Origin: Annona cherimola
Taxonomy: Eukaryota; Streptophyta; Magnoliopsida; Magnoliales; Annonaceae
NCBI GenBank assembly: GCA_030490835.1
Contig: CM059972.1
Coordinates: forward strand, 42,511,452-42,575,451
DNA length: 64,000 nucleotides
Direction: 5' to 3'
Position 1 is the first letter of the stretch; every line of letters begins with the position of its first letter. The translations under genes and the position numbers were made by a program. This document shows, in pieces, positions 24,721 through 36,275 of the stretch. Below the pieces are notes generated by a model. It ran no database searches, was not told the DNA's origin, and saw only the letters and a list, made by a program, of their open reading frames with translations.

Positions 24721-25730
24721 TGTAATTATTTAATAAGCCAATAAATTTACTTATATCATTTTAAACCTTAAAATTTTACAATTAAAATTACTTTATGTCA
24801 TTTTCTACCATCAATTATGCATGTGGATATATATATATATATTGATTACCCCATCTAAGAATTAAAATATTTTTCCCAAACTTATGTTAATAGGCTAATA
24901 AATATTTTTAAATTATTATTATTATTTAAGCATATTTAATTCGCCTTACATTTATAATATTACATATTAACCCATCAATAATCAATTGAAATTGTTTAGA
25001 GCATTTGTAATTTTACACACAAGTTATTTGATAGCTAGCAAATATTCTAAGTTTATTTTTATATTTCTTAAATTTACTTAATTCTAATCTTTCATATTTC
25101 AAAAATTTAATACGAAAGGACCATTTTGTATTTCTTATCTCACTCGTGATTTGCCTCAAATAGGCACATAAATATTTCTTCTAATCAATAGCCCATTTAA
25201 TTTCTTTTAACATATTGATTTTGATTAGCTAATGCAAAATGACCTATTTTATAGCAAATATAGATGTTTTATGAAAAATATATTTTTTCTAAAATTTCAC
25301 ATAAAACATTATTTAATTAGCACTTTTATAGTTAATGGTGTGAAATTACTATTAAATATATGAAAATTTTGAGAATTATCAATAATTTCATTTCTCAGAC
25401 AAAATTACCCATTTTATTCTTCATATTAAATATATATTTATATGTTGGTTTACCTTGTTAACATATAAATTTGCTGAAGTTATATTAATAGTCTAATACA
25501 TATTTTAAAGTTAATATTTTAGCCTATTTAATCTCTCTTAGCATGTGTGATTATCTTCATATTTTTATATTTTTTAAAAAAATATTGCAAAATAACCAAT
25601 TTATAACAAAATTAAATATTTATGAAAAAATTAATTTCACGAAGTTTCTCATAAAATTTTGTATTTAATTAACATTTTTATACTTAACAATGTGAATTTA
25701 AAATAAAATTATATAAAAAATTTAAGATTA
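24721..25730. repeat. AT-rich repeat remnant with diverged direct duplication
   Basis: Very AT-rich DNA with an (AT)n run at about 24829-24842. Blocks at about 25195-25400 and 25525-25740 are diverged direct copies with a period near 330 bp (shared landmarks: 'atttaatt', 'tgcaaaatgacc', 'tatttaattag', 'tgtgaaatt'). The element type is unknown. Confidence 0.5.
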
Positions 25731-27240
25731 ATCAAAAGGCAAAATAATAAATCACGTGAGTCTAACAGATTCAATAAGTAGATAGTAGTTAGTACAAATG
25801 GATACGAATAAAACTCTTTATGCATATGCCATGACGGTGACATAGTGACGATTCTTAAATGATTATGCACGACATATAGGACCAACACTCATACCCAAGA
25901 ACATCTACATATAATCGCATGTCTTTAATGGGTCATGCATAATCCTCTCCTCATGTCAATCAAGGGTCATTAATAACCTTTTTTTCATGTCATGAATAAC
26001 CTTATATAACCAGATAACTCATTCATATAACCAGTTACATTAAAAGTTATGTGATGCAATATGTCCATAATCATATACATGCATTGAATTGTCAACTTTA
26101 GCCACTTATCATCCAATACACATAATAACAAGTTCCATAAATCACACATACAGTATCAGCAAATTTTACAATGTGAACTTTAAATATAGCATATCAACTG
26201 TCACATAAACATTTCACCGAACACATAATAGGTATTAAAGAGAAAACTTCTAGATCATCTTGCTAGTTCAACCCATTTGAGCAATATCACATTCTAGTAA
26301 GGGAAAATTTGCTAGTTTACCATCTATTCACAAAAATTTCTCAATAATATCTAATTTCCTGTGAGTCCTGCAAACTCTAAGTAGTTAAGAATTCCAAAAT
26401 GCCCTAAGCCACAAACTTGTTGGACGTTGCCTTTTTCACACCAATTTTATATCATGTTTAAGATAAAATTTTGCCACTATTTAAGAGAAGGAAACATTTA
26501 CTAACCTATAACATGATTTCCCAAAAAATTAGCACCCTAGACTCGAACTTTTGGGATTTTCAAGCTCCCTTGATGCGCACCAATGATCTTTGAGGTAGTT
26601 TAGATAGATTTTGTGAAGGTTCTAGGGTCGAAATGATGGCTAGAGAGAGGAGAAAAAGGGATGGGGAAGAAGCATAAATGAGAAGACAAAAAGGAATGGA
26701 GGGAATTCAAGCATGCTCCCTTCTCTAAAGAAGGCTTTTGCCAACATGGGCCGGGCTCAAACACGAGTTGGGCCCAGTTACTAATTTATCAATAACTTTT
26801 TCATACACAACTTAATCAATTACAAATTTCTCCAAGGGCGCTGCCCCCTTCACCCCCGCAAGCAGCGCTGCCTCCTTGACCCTTTCAACCTAACCGGATA
26901 GGTCAAACCCCAAACCTACTTTATGAAGTTCAAGATATCTGTATTGTCCCAAACAACGGGTCAATAATACGCCTCTAAATCAATACTCAACAAATTACAT
27001 CATAACTGAGCTGTGTAGCCATACAAATATGCTAATGCACGACTCATAATCATTCTAATATACTTGTGAGTGGTGTCCTATACAACTTGACATGATAAGA
27101 TTTTAATATATGCATACACTACAGTCCCTTAGGTGTTATATCTATATTCAATATACATAACACTAACATCATTAATTATTAGTGGTATATTCACAAATTA
27201 CCCCTTGATAAAGGAAGGATTATAATAAAAATACATGATC
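25731..27240 (-). repeat. Truncated LTR, family C
   Basis: This is collinear with the family C solo LTR. The block 'aagtagatagtagttag' matches 28716; 'cctctcctcatgtcaatcaagggtcat' matches 28890; and the 'acttaatcaattacaaatttctccaagggcgctgcccc' region matches 38070. The terminus at the right is degraded (compare TGTAAGGACC at 38386, minus). The left end lacks about 470 bp relative to the solo copy. Confidence 0.65.
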
Positions 27241-27261
27241 CTCATAGTTATATTACAAATT

Positions 27262-27540
27262 TCAAATATGTAAGGGTGATGCCATTGCCCAATAAGAGAT
27301 TAATAAGAATTAGTGAATCACTTTCCACTTCAATGAATTTAATCCCCAGGTTTGCCACCCATATGATTCCCAAAAATAGAGCTTTTGTTTCCAACCACAA
27401 TCGCTCTCTACAACCCTCCTCTGACCAACATTTTGCAACAATAAAATGTCCTCTCCAATCTCGAATAACTGATCCAAAACCCTGTAAATTGTTTATATCA
27501 TTTGAGTTTTCATCTACATTTAACTTAAAAGCAACCTATT
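27262..27540 (-). pseudogene. RNase H domain fragment of a non-LTR-type reverse transcriptase
   Basis: Minus-strand translation gives VAFKLNVDENSND, GFGSVIRDWRGHFIVAK, LETKALFLGIIWVANLG and FIEVESDSLILI. This is the plant RVT_3-type RNase H domain, with the acidic positions of NVD, ET and ESDS in the expected order. Such domains occur at the C-terminus of plant LINEs and in small host proteins. A stop lies just upstream, and no RT domain is seen in the 600 bp before it, so it is a fragment. Confidence 0.7.
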
Positions 27541-28203
27541 CTCCACCACGTTGGGTTGTCCCATATAGTTAAATGCCCTTGCATAATAATGTCTAAAGCT
27601 TGAAACAGATGGACATATGCACTGCATCAACAAAGGATATCTCTTGAATCCAATTGCATGTGATTCAGCATTATCTTGTTTCTACAATATCATAGTATCC
27701 AACGGATGCATGTATCAAGGGAAATTTATCCTTTTTATTTGATGGAGCATGCATCACTCCTACAATATCATCGCAAGTCTGTTGTCCGATGTGACAGAAT
27801 GTAAGGATTTGGAAAAGATTTTGCAAACATCTACATGAATACAAAATATTTTTGCAATATTTTGAAATAACCATCCTAACAACCACTCCTCAGCTTGGAT
27901 CGCTACATCCCCCATTTGCTCACAACATTGACATTAACCTAATTTGGTTTTTTGCTACCCAAATACACAAGCACATCGTTCAGCTTCCCACCTACAATGA
28001 GGAAAATGGCAATTAACTCAGCTGGCTCAAGCTTTTGGATGATTAAATCATCAATCTATCAGCTATACTAGGTGCAAAACAACAAATAATCTCACCAAAT
28101 AAATCCAAATTGTACATGCAAATCAATTCACCAAAATTCACTAAAAAGATCAAATTTTAATAATTCATCACCAATGTTTTATTTTAAAAAAAGCAAGTTC
28201 GAA
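27541..28203. other. Unassigned sequence left of the family C solo LTR
   Basis: No convincing gene. On the minus strand it is the downstream flank of the transporter remnant at 38392-38735, and could include its intron or 3' region. I could not match it to the transporter. Confidence 0.3.
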
Positions 28204-29425
28204 CATACTGTAACACCCCATTCCTAGAAATACTCAAGAACTAGTCAATAGGTGCTATATAACCTAAGAAAAATTCGGCAGCATCTCCCCATAACATACA
28301 AGAGGTAATATGGAATACATGACCTGATATTCATAAATATTTCAATCTGTAACATTCAATCCTACATTTATATACTTGCATCTTCATATAATAAAGACAT
28401 TCATATAGAAGGAAAATCATTAAATATTACCCTTACACATCAAGCAAATATAATGATCATGCATATGTGCATCCACAGGGATTATAATCCAATCTGAAAT
28501 AACAAATATATTATAATTGTCAAAGTGAATCCGCCTAAATAATTGTCTACATATATGATTATCAAAAAGAGCACAAATCTAAAAGAACTGAAATTAACAT
28601 ACTGTGTTATGGTCTCTCATGTTTGATCTTCAACTTGTCCCATCTTTAAGTTCCCCACCTGGCCTATGATCTAAAGGCACAATAACAAACGATATGAGTC
28701 TAAATAGACCCAGCAAGTAGATAGTGGTTAGCACAAAGTGGAAATAAGTATAATGATGGATACTCATACAGTGATGAAGCCAATACATATAGGTCCAATA
28801 CCCACTCCCAAGATCGTATGCATATAACCACATACAAATTGAGCAACACAACCAATCATCTACTCATGTTTATCAAGGGCCATGAACAACCCTCTCCTCA
28901 TGTCAATCAGGGGCCATGAACAACCCTTTTACAACCAACCATTTGAAATAACACATCATACTTAACAGACAAGGAAACATGTCGCAAACGACGCATACAA
29001 CATCAACACAATTCAAATTCAACATATAAATCTGTCACACAAGCATTTTATTAAACACATGATAGGTGCGAAATGAAAGAACCTTCGATTCATACTCTCG
29101 TTTGGGGCAAATCAATTCACGTCACATTTCAACAATACAAAAACTGCTAAGAAGTCTTTTACATCATAGAAATAACACATTCAAAGCAAATTCCCCATGA
29201 ACCCTAACTGTTACGAACCCTATGCCTCATACCATGGAGTCGTCAGGCACTACACATTCCCTCTAGTCTCACATCACGTTTAACATAAAATTTCATCACT
29301 AAATCGAGAAGGGGCGACATCTACTTACCTTGATCGTGATTTCTCCCAAAACAGCGACCCTAGATGTGGATTGCAGAGATTCGGAGCCTCGGAGCTTCCC
29401 GGACTAGGATCTATGACCTTCAAGG

Positions 29426-30971
29426 TGTTGGAAATATGTGAAAAACAAGCTAAATCTATGTTTTGATGATTAACAAATCAATTTGAGTAAGTCTTGGCTA
29501 CTAACATGTTTGTGGATATGTTTAAGGGATATACATTTGAAGAACATAAAGCATGGAAGGCCAAGTCGTTCCCCAAGTCGACTCCAAGATCGACTTGAAA
29601 GTGCCAAAACCGTCCAGAGTTGAAATGGGAAGAAGAGCAGGTGAAGTCGCAGGCCAAGTCGACTCCACTTGCGACTTGGGAAGCCAAGTCGCAAACGAAG
29701 TCGACTCCAACATCGACTGCAGATGCCAAAATCTCTCCAGAGTTGAAATTGGGAGAGAAAGATACCGAAGTCGCAAACGAAGTCGACTCCAGTTGCGACT
29801 TGGGCGAAGTCGCAAACGAAGTCGACCCCGAGTTCGACTTGATGTTTTTCGAAGTTCAAAACACAGTTTCAAGCTCATTTCCAAGATCAACTTAAGATCT
29901 CTCAAGACCAAATCAAGGATACAAGCTCATTATCAAATTAAGTTTATCAAGTCCAAGGCAAAGCTTCAAGTACATTTCAAGATGAAGAAATCCAAGATAG
30001 GAGACAATGATCCAAAAGGAAATGAAGGAACCAAGCAAACAAATTTTCAAGTTCATCAAGCTTCCTGCCGAGGTGAAGTCGCACACCGAAGTCGACTCCA
30101 CCTGCGACTTGGGTCAAGTCGATGCCCAAGTCGACCCGATCTGGAACTTGAAGTTGCGACGGAGAGGCGAAGTCGCACCCGAAGTCGACTCCATCTGCGA
30201 CTTGGGCGAAGTCGCATCCGAAGTCGACTCCGTTTGCGACTTGGGTCGCAACGGTGGGATATTATTCGAACGTTGGCGCATTTAATGAGCGCCACCTACC
30301 TTCTAACGTTCGGATTCCCTCCAAAATTATAAAAGGCATTCATTGTGGATGAGGGAAGCAGCTGAGAATCATTAAGTGTGCTTAACTCCTATATTCAAGA
30401 GCTCTAAAGAGATCAAGCCATTCAAAGAGGAAGAACTTTGCTTCAAATTGCAAGAGCTACATTTCTGAATCTTCAAAGTCTACATTACGAGTTCTTCTCT
30501 GCGCCAAATTGCTTCTACACATCTGTAAAGTGTAGACTCCTTTGTTATTTCATTTTGTTGTATTGAACTCGATTTAGTTTGAGGAACTAAGATCAAGTGT
30601 AAGCAAAGTAGCGTGTGATTGGAGTGGAACTCATCACCTACTTGTGCTGTGTTGTGTTGAAGCCCCCTAGAGCTGGAATCTAGAAGAGAGCAGTGACTCT
30701 AATTGTATTTGAAGAATACAATAGTGGAACCCAAGTCACAAAGAGTGTGAGCTTGGAAGAGTGGAGTAGGGAGGTTGCCCGAACCACTATAAAAATCTTG
30801 TGTGCTTGATTTATGTTTCTGCTCTCTACATTATAATTGCTTACAACTTCATTTCTTCTATCAAGGGGATTAAACTTTCAAGGGGTTAAGTTTTTTAAGT
30901 TACCAAAGAAATTTTTAAGAACCCAATTCACCCCTCCCCTCTTGGGTTTTGCCATTAACTCGGGGCCAACA
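29426..30971 (+). repeat. 5' LTR of the Sirevirus
   Basis: Starts TGTTGG and ends CCAACA. TATA box TATAAAA at 30328-30334. Upstream of it are palindromic modules (29563-30245). Offset to the 3' LTR is exactly 6850 bp throughout, so no indels separate the two. Confidence 0.95.
29563..30245 (+). repeat. Array of nine palindromic modules in the 5' LTR
   Basis: The module is AAGTCGCA, 3-7 bases, AGTCGACTCC, 3-4 bases, TGCGACTT; that is, an inverted repeat around a central GTCGAC. Copies begin near 29563, 29644, 29684, 29768, 29808, 30076, 30115, 30169 and 30208. Some outer arms are degenerate. All lie upstream of the TATA box. The 3' LTR carries the same array at 36413-37095. Confidence 0.9.
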
Positions 30972-30973
30972 AG

Positions 30974-30985
30974 TGGTATCAGAGC
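30974..30985 (+). promoter_or_regulatory. Primer binding site of the Sirevirus
   Basis: TGGTATCAGAGC two bases after the LTR end; complementary to initiator tRNA-Met. Confidence 0.95.
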
Positions 30986-31031
30986 AGGTCTTTGAGTTAA
31001 ACCAAAGAGATCCAATCATATTGCATCCTAA

Positions 31032-32888
31032 TCTACTTCCGTTCCCGCTTTTGCTGAGGGTCAATCATTTACTAGGCCACCATTGTTTGATGGGAACAAT
31101 TTCGGTTATTGGAAGCTTCGTATGAAGCAACTCATTATGGCTACCGATATGGACTCTTGGATTGCGATCCAAGATGGTGTAACCTTGCCAATTGATGAAA
31201 GAGCTTCCGAATGGACCGAAGAAGAAGTAAGAACCGTCAAGAGCAATGCTAAGGCTATGAACTCTTTATTTTGTGCTCTTACGACTTCTGAATATGATAG
31301 AGTATCCTCTTGCCTAACCGCTAAAGAAATATGGGATACTTTAACATCAATTTATGAAGAAACTTCTCAAGTCCAAGGGACTAGGAGAAATATTCTGATA
31401 GGAGAGTTGGAAAGCTTTAGAATGCTAGAAACAGAAAATATTTCTGAAATGTTTGCTAGATTTTCTAAGATTACTAACGCCTTGAAAGGTCTTGGAAAGG
31501 CTATATCTGAATCCGAACAGGTCATGAAGATACTAAGAGCTCTACCGGAATCTTGGACTCCAAAGATTACGGCGATTGAAGAAGCCAAAGACCTAAATAC
31601 ACTAAAGCTAGAAGATCTAATTAGCTCATTAATGTCACATGAGCTAATTAAGAGAAGAAACGAAGACAATCACAAAGGGAAGAAAGCCATTGCATTAAAA
31701 GCAGCACACAACTCAGAAGAGTCTACCTCCTCTTCTCAAGATGACAATGAAGATATTGTACTTCTCACTCGCAAATTCCGAAAATTTGTGAGAAAAGAAA
31801 GGAACTTCAAGGACTTCAAAGAATCACGAAGAGAGAAGAAGAAGGAGCCAACAAAGTGTTACAAATGCGGCGGGATAGGACACATACAAGCTCAATGTCC
31901 TACGCCGGAAGAGAAATCAAAGGAGTATCAAGAGAGGAAGGAAGGACATGAAGGCAGAAAATACCAAAGGCCAAAGGGAAGAGACATGTACGTCAATGAA
32001 AAGACTTCATCAACAAGCAGCTCCTCAACCGACGAATTTGAGGCGGCAAATTGTGCTAGAATTTGCTGCATGGCACGGATCGAACAAGAAGAAGATTTGT
32101 TATGTTTGAACACAACGGAAGTTTTGGAAGAACAAACCATCTCAACAAGATGCACGAGCAATGAAGAGGTAACTTCCAAACCTTGTTATTCTCAATCAAA
32201 TTATTCTTCTTTTCAAGAATGCCTCAAATGTGCTGAGTTAGAAGAACTACAAATTGCTTATGATTCATTATATGAAGAAATCAAAAAGCTAGGAAACAAG
32301 TTGTCATTGAAGAGACAACAATGTAATTTCGTTATTATTGAAAATGGAAAACTAGCTGAAAAATCAACAAAACTGAAAGAAGAAAATGAATCATTGATAA
32401 AAGAGATAGAAAAATTGAAAAAGGAGAACGAATCATTAAATGAATCATTAGCAAAGTTCTCTAATCCTGGAGAAAATGTAAAGATGTTTCTGAACATGGC
32501 TGCTCAAACAAATAAAAGAGGCCTTGGATATTATACATTTGAGCAAAAAGAAAGTGGCAAATCGAATGTGCCAATACTTGGAAAATATCAAACCAAAACT
32601 GCACCAATATACAAGCCAAGAAGGAAAAATGTTATGTGGACTAAAAGGCCAACGTTTGAACCATCATATACTTGGAGGCCTACTCCTAGATTATCAATAG
32701 CTTGCAATTTCTGCAATAAAATGGGTCATAAAGCCTATAAATGTAACTTTAAGAAACTTTATGACCATGGTGCAAAATTAGTTTGGGTTCCAAGGAACAC
32801 AAGATTTGGGCTTTCTAAGTTAGAGCAGCAAAAATTGAATCATATTACTAACCCAAATGGACCCATAAAATGGGTACCAAAGAGATAA
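31032..32888 (+). pseudogene. Sirevirus gag
   Basis: The open frame runs from a stop at 31029 to TAA at 32886. Translation starts with SVPAFAEGQSFTRPPLFDG and no in-frame ATG is visible before the conserved PPLFDGNNFGYWK, so the start codon seems lost. Domains in order: copia-type capsid (to about 31660); a CCHC knuckle CYKCGGIGHIQAQC (31857-31898); a long coiled coil (about 32240-32460, KLKEENESLIKEIEKLKKEN); and a second knuckle CNFCNKMGHKAYKC (32703-32744). The end GPIKWVPKR is typical of Sirevirus Gag. Product would assemble the particle. Confidence 0.85.
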
Positions 32889-32895
32889 GATTTAC

Positions 32896-33681
32896 TTGTT
32901 TATTTTTCAGATTTGTTTCAAGGCAAAGGCAAACAATGTATGGTTCATGGACAGCGGTTGTTCAAGGCATATGACCAGAGAAAGAAGTCTATTTCACAAA
33001 CTTAAGCCTTGCAACGACGGAATGGTAGCTTTTGGCAATAACGAGAAAGGTAAAATTAAAGGTAAAGAAAACATTTACAGTATTTCAAATGCATGCATGG
33101 AGGATGTTTTGTTTGTTGAAGGACTCAAGCACAATCTAATGAGTATTAGTCAATTATGTGATAAAGGATACAAGGTTGTGTTTGAATCATCTATATGTAA
33201 TGTATTTGATGGAAAACATATCATGTTTAGTGAAAAAAGACATGGAAATATATATTTGGTTTCACTTGATGAACTAGATGGTCAATGTCTAATGGCCATT
33301 GATAATGATCCATGGGTTTGGCATAAAAGGCTTGGACATATAAACATGGGAAATATAAAGACCCTATGGAAAAAGAGTTTGGTAGAAGGCTTGCCAAAGT
33401 TGAAATATGACAAAGACAAAATTTGCAAGGCATGTCAATTATCTAAACAACCTAAGACGCCTTTCTCTACCAAAAAGGAAATCTCCACCACTAGGCCACT
33501 TGAATTGCTACACATGGATCTATATGGGCCATCCGATATTTTAACCATTGGTGGAAAGAAATATGTATTTGTGATTGTTGATGATTTTTCAAGATTCATA
33601 TGGATAATTCTCTTAGCTAGCAAAGATGAAGCTTTCTCTATGTTTTCAACTTTTGTAAATTTGGTGCAAAATGAAAAATAA
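32896..33681 (+). pseudogene. Sirevirus pol: protease and integrase start
   Basis: This reading is in a different frame from gag. It has the protease site WFMDSGCSRHMT (catalytic Asp at 32950-32952), the pre-integrase zinc domain WHKRLGHINMGN with CKACQLSK, and the integrase core start LELLHMDLYGP with the first catalytic Asp and VDDFSRFIWI. It stops at TAA 33679-33681; the same frame continues directly with integrase sequence, so this is a point nonsense mutation and not a gene end. Confidence 0.9.
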
Positions 33682-35076
33682 AGTACTATTATGTCTATAA
33701 GAAGTGATCATGGTGGTGAATTTGAAAACAAACGATTCATAGAGTTATGTAATGAAAAAGGAATTCATCACACATTTTCTGCACCAAGAACTCCACAACA
33801 AAATGGAGTAGTTGAAAGGAAAAACAGAACTATATAAGAGATGGCTAGAACAATGCTAAATGAGAGCAAATTATCCAAGAAATTTTGGGGTGAAGCTGTG
33901 AGTACAGCTTGTCATGTTTTGAATCGAGTTACCATTAGAGCAATCTTGAAAAAGACCCCATATGAGTTATGGAAAGGAAGGAAGCCAAATATTTCTTATT
34001 TTCATGCTTTTGGATGCACATGTTATGTTTTGAACAATGGAAAAACCAACTTGGGAAAATTAGATGCCAAAAGTGATGAGGCAATATTCCTTGGGTACTC
34101 ATCAAATAGCAAAACATATAGAGTATTCAATAAACGAAACCAAGTGGTAGAAGAGTCCATACATGTTGTTTTTGATGAAACTAACCCATGCTTCAAAAGA
34201 AAAGATGATTTAAGTGATGCAGATGATATAACAAGCAATCTTGAAAAACTGCATGTGGAAAAGCAAGAAGATTTTATGGAGGAAAGGGTAAGTAAAGGTA
34301 ATAATTCCTACAAACCTCCAACTGATTTAAAATTCAAATATGCTCATCCAATTGAACAAGTTATAGGGAATGTATATGAAGGTGTAAAAACTAGAAGGTC
34401 AAAGCAAAATGTTTGTGGACAATATGCCTTTGTATCCAAGATTGAACCATCCAATATTGATCAAGCTCTTAATGATGAAAACTGGATTATAGCAATGCAA
34501 GAAGAGCTAAATCAATTTGAAAGAAACCAAGTTTGGCACATTGTTCCTAGACCAAACGATTGTATTGTTATTAGCACCAAGTGGGTCTTTAGGAACAAAT
34601 TAGATGAAAGTGGACTTGTAGTGAGAAACAAAGCTAGACTTGTGGCAAAAGGATACTCACAAGAAGAAAGAATAGACTTTGAGGAATCCTATGCCCCGGT
34701 TGCTAGATTGGAAGCAATTCGCATCTTACTAGCTTTTGCATCTCACATGAACTTTAAATTGTTTCAAATGGATGTTAAAAGTGCATTTCTGAATGGATAT
34801 ATAAATGAAGAGGTGTATGTAGAACAACCACCTGGATTTGAAGAAAAAGATCAATCTAAATTTGTGTACAAGTTAACCAAAGCATTATATGGATTAAAAC
34901 AAGCTCCAAGGGCTTGGTATGATAGACTAAGCAAATTTCTGATTAATCATGATTTTCAAAAAGGAAAGGTAGACACCACTTTTTTTATCAAATATAAAGA
35001 AAACGATATATTAATCATTCAAATTTATGTTGATGATATCATTTTCGGTGCTACTAATGAAATACTTTGTCAATAA
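33682..35076 (+). pseudogene. Sirevirus pol: integrase core to reverse transcriptase
   Basis: In the same frame as the previous piece. Integrase continues with IRSDHGGEFENK (second Asp) and GVVERKNRT (Glu), so the DDE residues are present. A TAA at 33835-33837 falls where the family usually has a Gln codon (consistent with C to T). Then come [17 protein letters not shown], the AFGCTCYV and [14 protein letters not shown] blocks, and the copia RT from about 34530: [48 protein letters not shown] and the catalytic YVDD at 35025-35036. It ends at TAA 35074-35076 in the thumb. Confidence 0.9.
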
Positions 35077-35970
35077 TTTTCTGAGCTTATGCAGAAGGAA
35101 TTTGAAATGAGTATGATGGGAGAACTAAACTTCTTTCTTGGACTGCAAATCAAGCAATTAAATGAAGGAATCTTCATCAACCAGTCCAAGTATATCAAAG
35201 AAATGCTGAAGAAGTTTGGTATGGAAAATAGCAAAGGAGCAAACACGCCAATGAGCTCAACAATCAAAATCGACAAAGATGAAAAAGGCAAAATAATTGA
35301 TTTAAAATTGTATAGAAGCATGATAGGTTCTTTATTGTATTTAACTGATTCTAGGCCTGATATATTGTTTAGTGTGTGTATGTACTATAGATTTCAATCA
35401 TGTCCAAAAGAATCACACTTGGTAGTTGTGAAAAGAATTTTCAGATACCTAGTTGACACTACCAATATAGGACTTTGGTATCCAAAAGGCTCTAATTTTG
35501 ATCTAATCGGCTACTCGGATGCGGATTTTGCCGGTTACAAAGTAGATAGAAAAAGCACTAGTGGAACATGTCAATTTCTTGGGAACATGTTGGTTTCATG
35601 GTTTTCAAGAAAACAAACTAGTGTTGCTCTATCTACGGCGGAAGCCGAATACATTGCCGCCGGGAGCTGTTGTGCCCAATTACTTTGGATGAAACAGCAA
35701 CTTAGGGACTATGGCATGGATTTTAAGGATATACCCATTAGATGTGATAATACTAGTGTCATATGTTTAACTAAAAATCTAGTCTTGCATTCTAGGACCA
35801 AACATATAGACCTTAGACATCATTTTATTAGAGAACATGTGGAAAATCATGATATATGTCTAATATATGTAAGAACTGAGGATCAAATTGCAGATATATT
35901 CACAAAGCCCCTAGCAAAAGAAGCATTTTATAAAATTAGAAATGACATGGGAATGATTGAATTAACTTAA
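35077..35970 (+). pseudogene. Sirevirus pol: RT thumb and RNase H
   Basis: In frame with the RT part, directly after the stop at 35074. It has FSELMQKEFEMSMMGELNFF and FLGLQIKQ (thumb), GSLLYLTDSRPDI, and the copia RNase H motifs IGYSDADFAGYKVDRKSTSG, VALSTAEAEYIAA and the HIDLRHHFIREH block, ending ADIFTKPL and a TAA at 35968. All catalytic acidic residues appear kept. No further ORF lies before the 3' LTR. Confidence 0.9.
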
Positions 35971-35977
35971 CACAAAC

Positions 35978-36275
35978 TGAGGGGGAGCACCTGTTTAGGG
36001 GGAGCAAATCTACCTATCTCTTTCTTTACCCTCGAATTTTTTGATATATTGACAAAAAGGGGGAGAAGAGTAGGATTTGATATAAGTCCAAAGGGGGAGA
36101 AGAGTAGGATTTGAGGGGGAGAAGAGTATGATATGTTTGGGGAGAAGAGTAGGATATGCTTGCATGAGCTTAAGTATGATAAAATTTCAAAATGAAAAAA
36201 TGAGCATGTTATTTTTTAAGCAATTGAAAGGTATCCACTCAAATCGGTTTTGTCAATCATCAAAAAGGGGGAGAT
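35978..36275 (+). promoter_or_regulatory. Multiple polypurine motifs before the 3' LTR
   Basis: Seven GGGGGAG-type purine motifs lie at about 35978, 35997, 36055, 36091, 36115, 36138 and 36262. Four share the longer unit GGGGAGAAGAGTAGGAT. The last (36262-36274) directly precedes the 3' LTR and is the likely plus-strand primer. Repeated polypurine motifs are a known Sirevirus trait. Confidence 0.8.

Noticed and set aside
29553..30332. A 259-codon open frame on + in the Sirevirus LTR (and its twin at 36403-37182) rich in RSRLRLRLG repeats
   Set aside because: It is the translation of the palindromic DNA modules; other frames give equally repetitive peptides. It overlaps the TATA box region and has no homology that I know.
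11698..31000. Endogenous pararetrovirus (caulimovirid) origin of the RT pieces
   Set aside because: Order PR-RT-RH-IN with chromodomain and LTRs, or PR-IN-RT-RH, plus primer sites and LTRs, fits Ty3 and Ty1 retrotransposons; no movement protein or coat motif was seen.
35970..36275. Envelope-like ORF after pol in the Sirevirus
   Set aside because: Only 300 bp of non-coding, polypurine-rich DNA lie between RNase H and the LTR.
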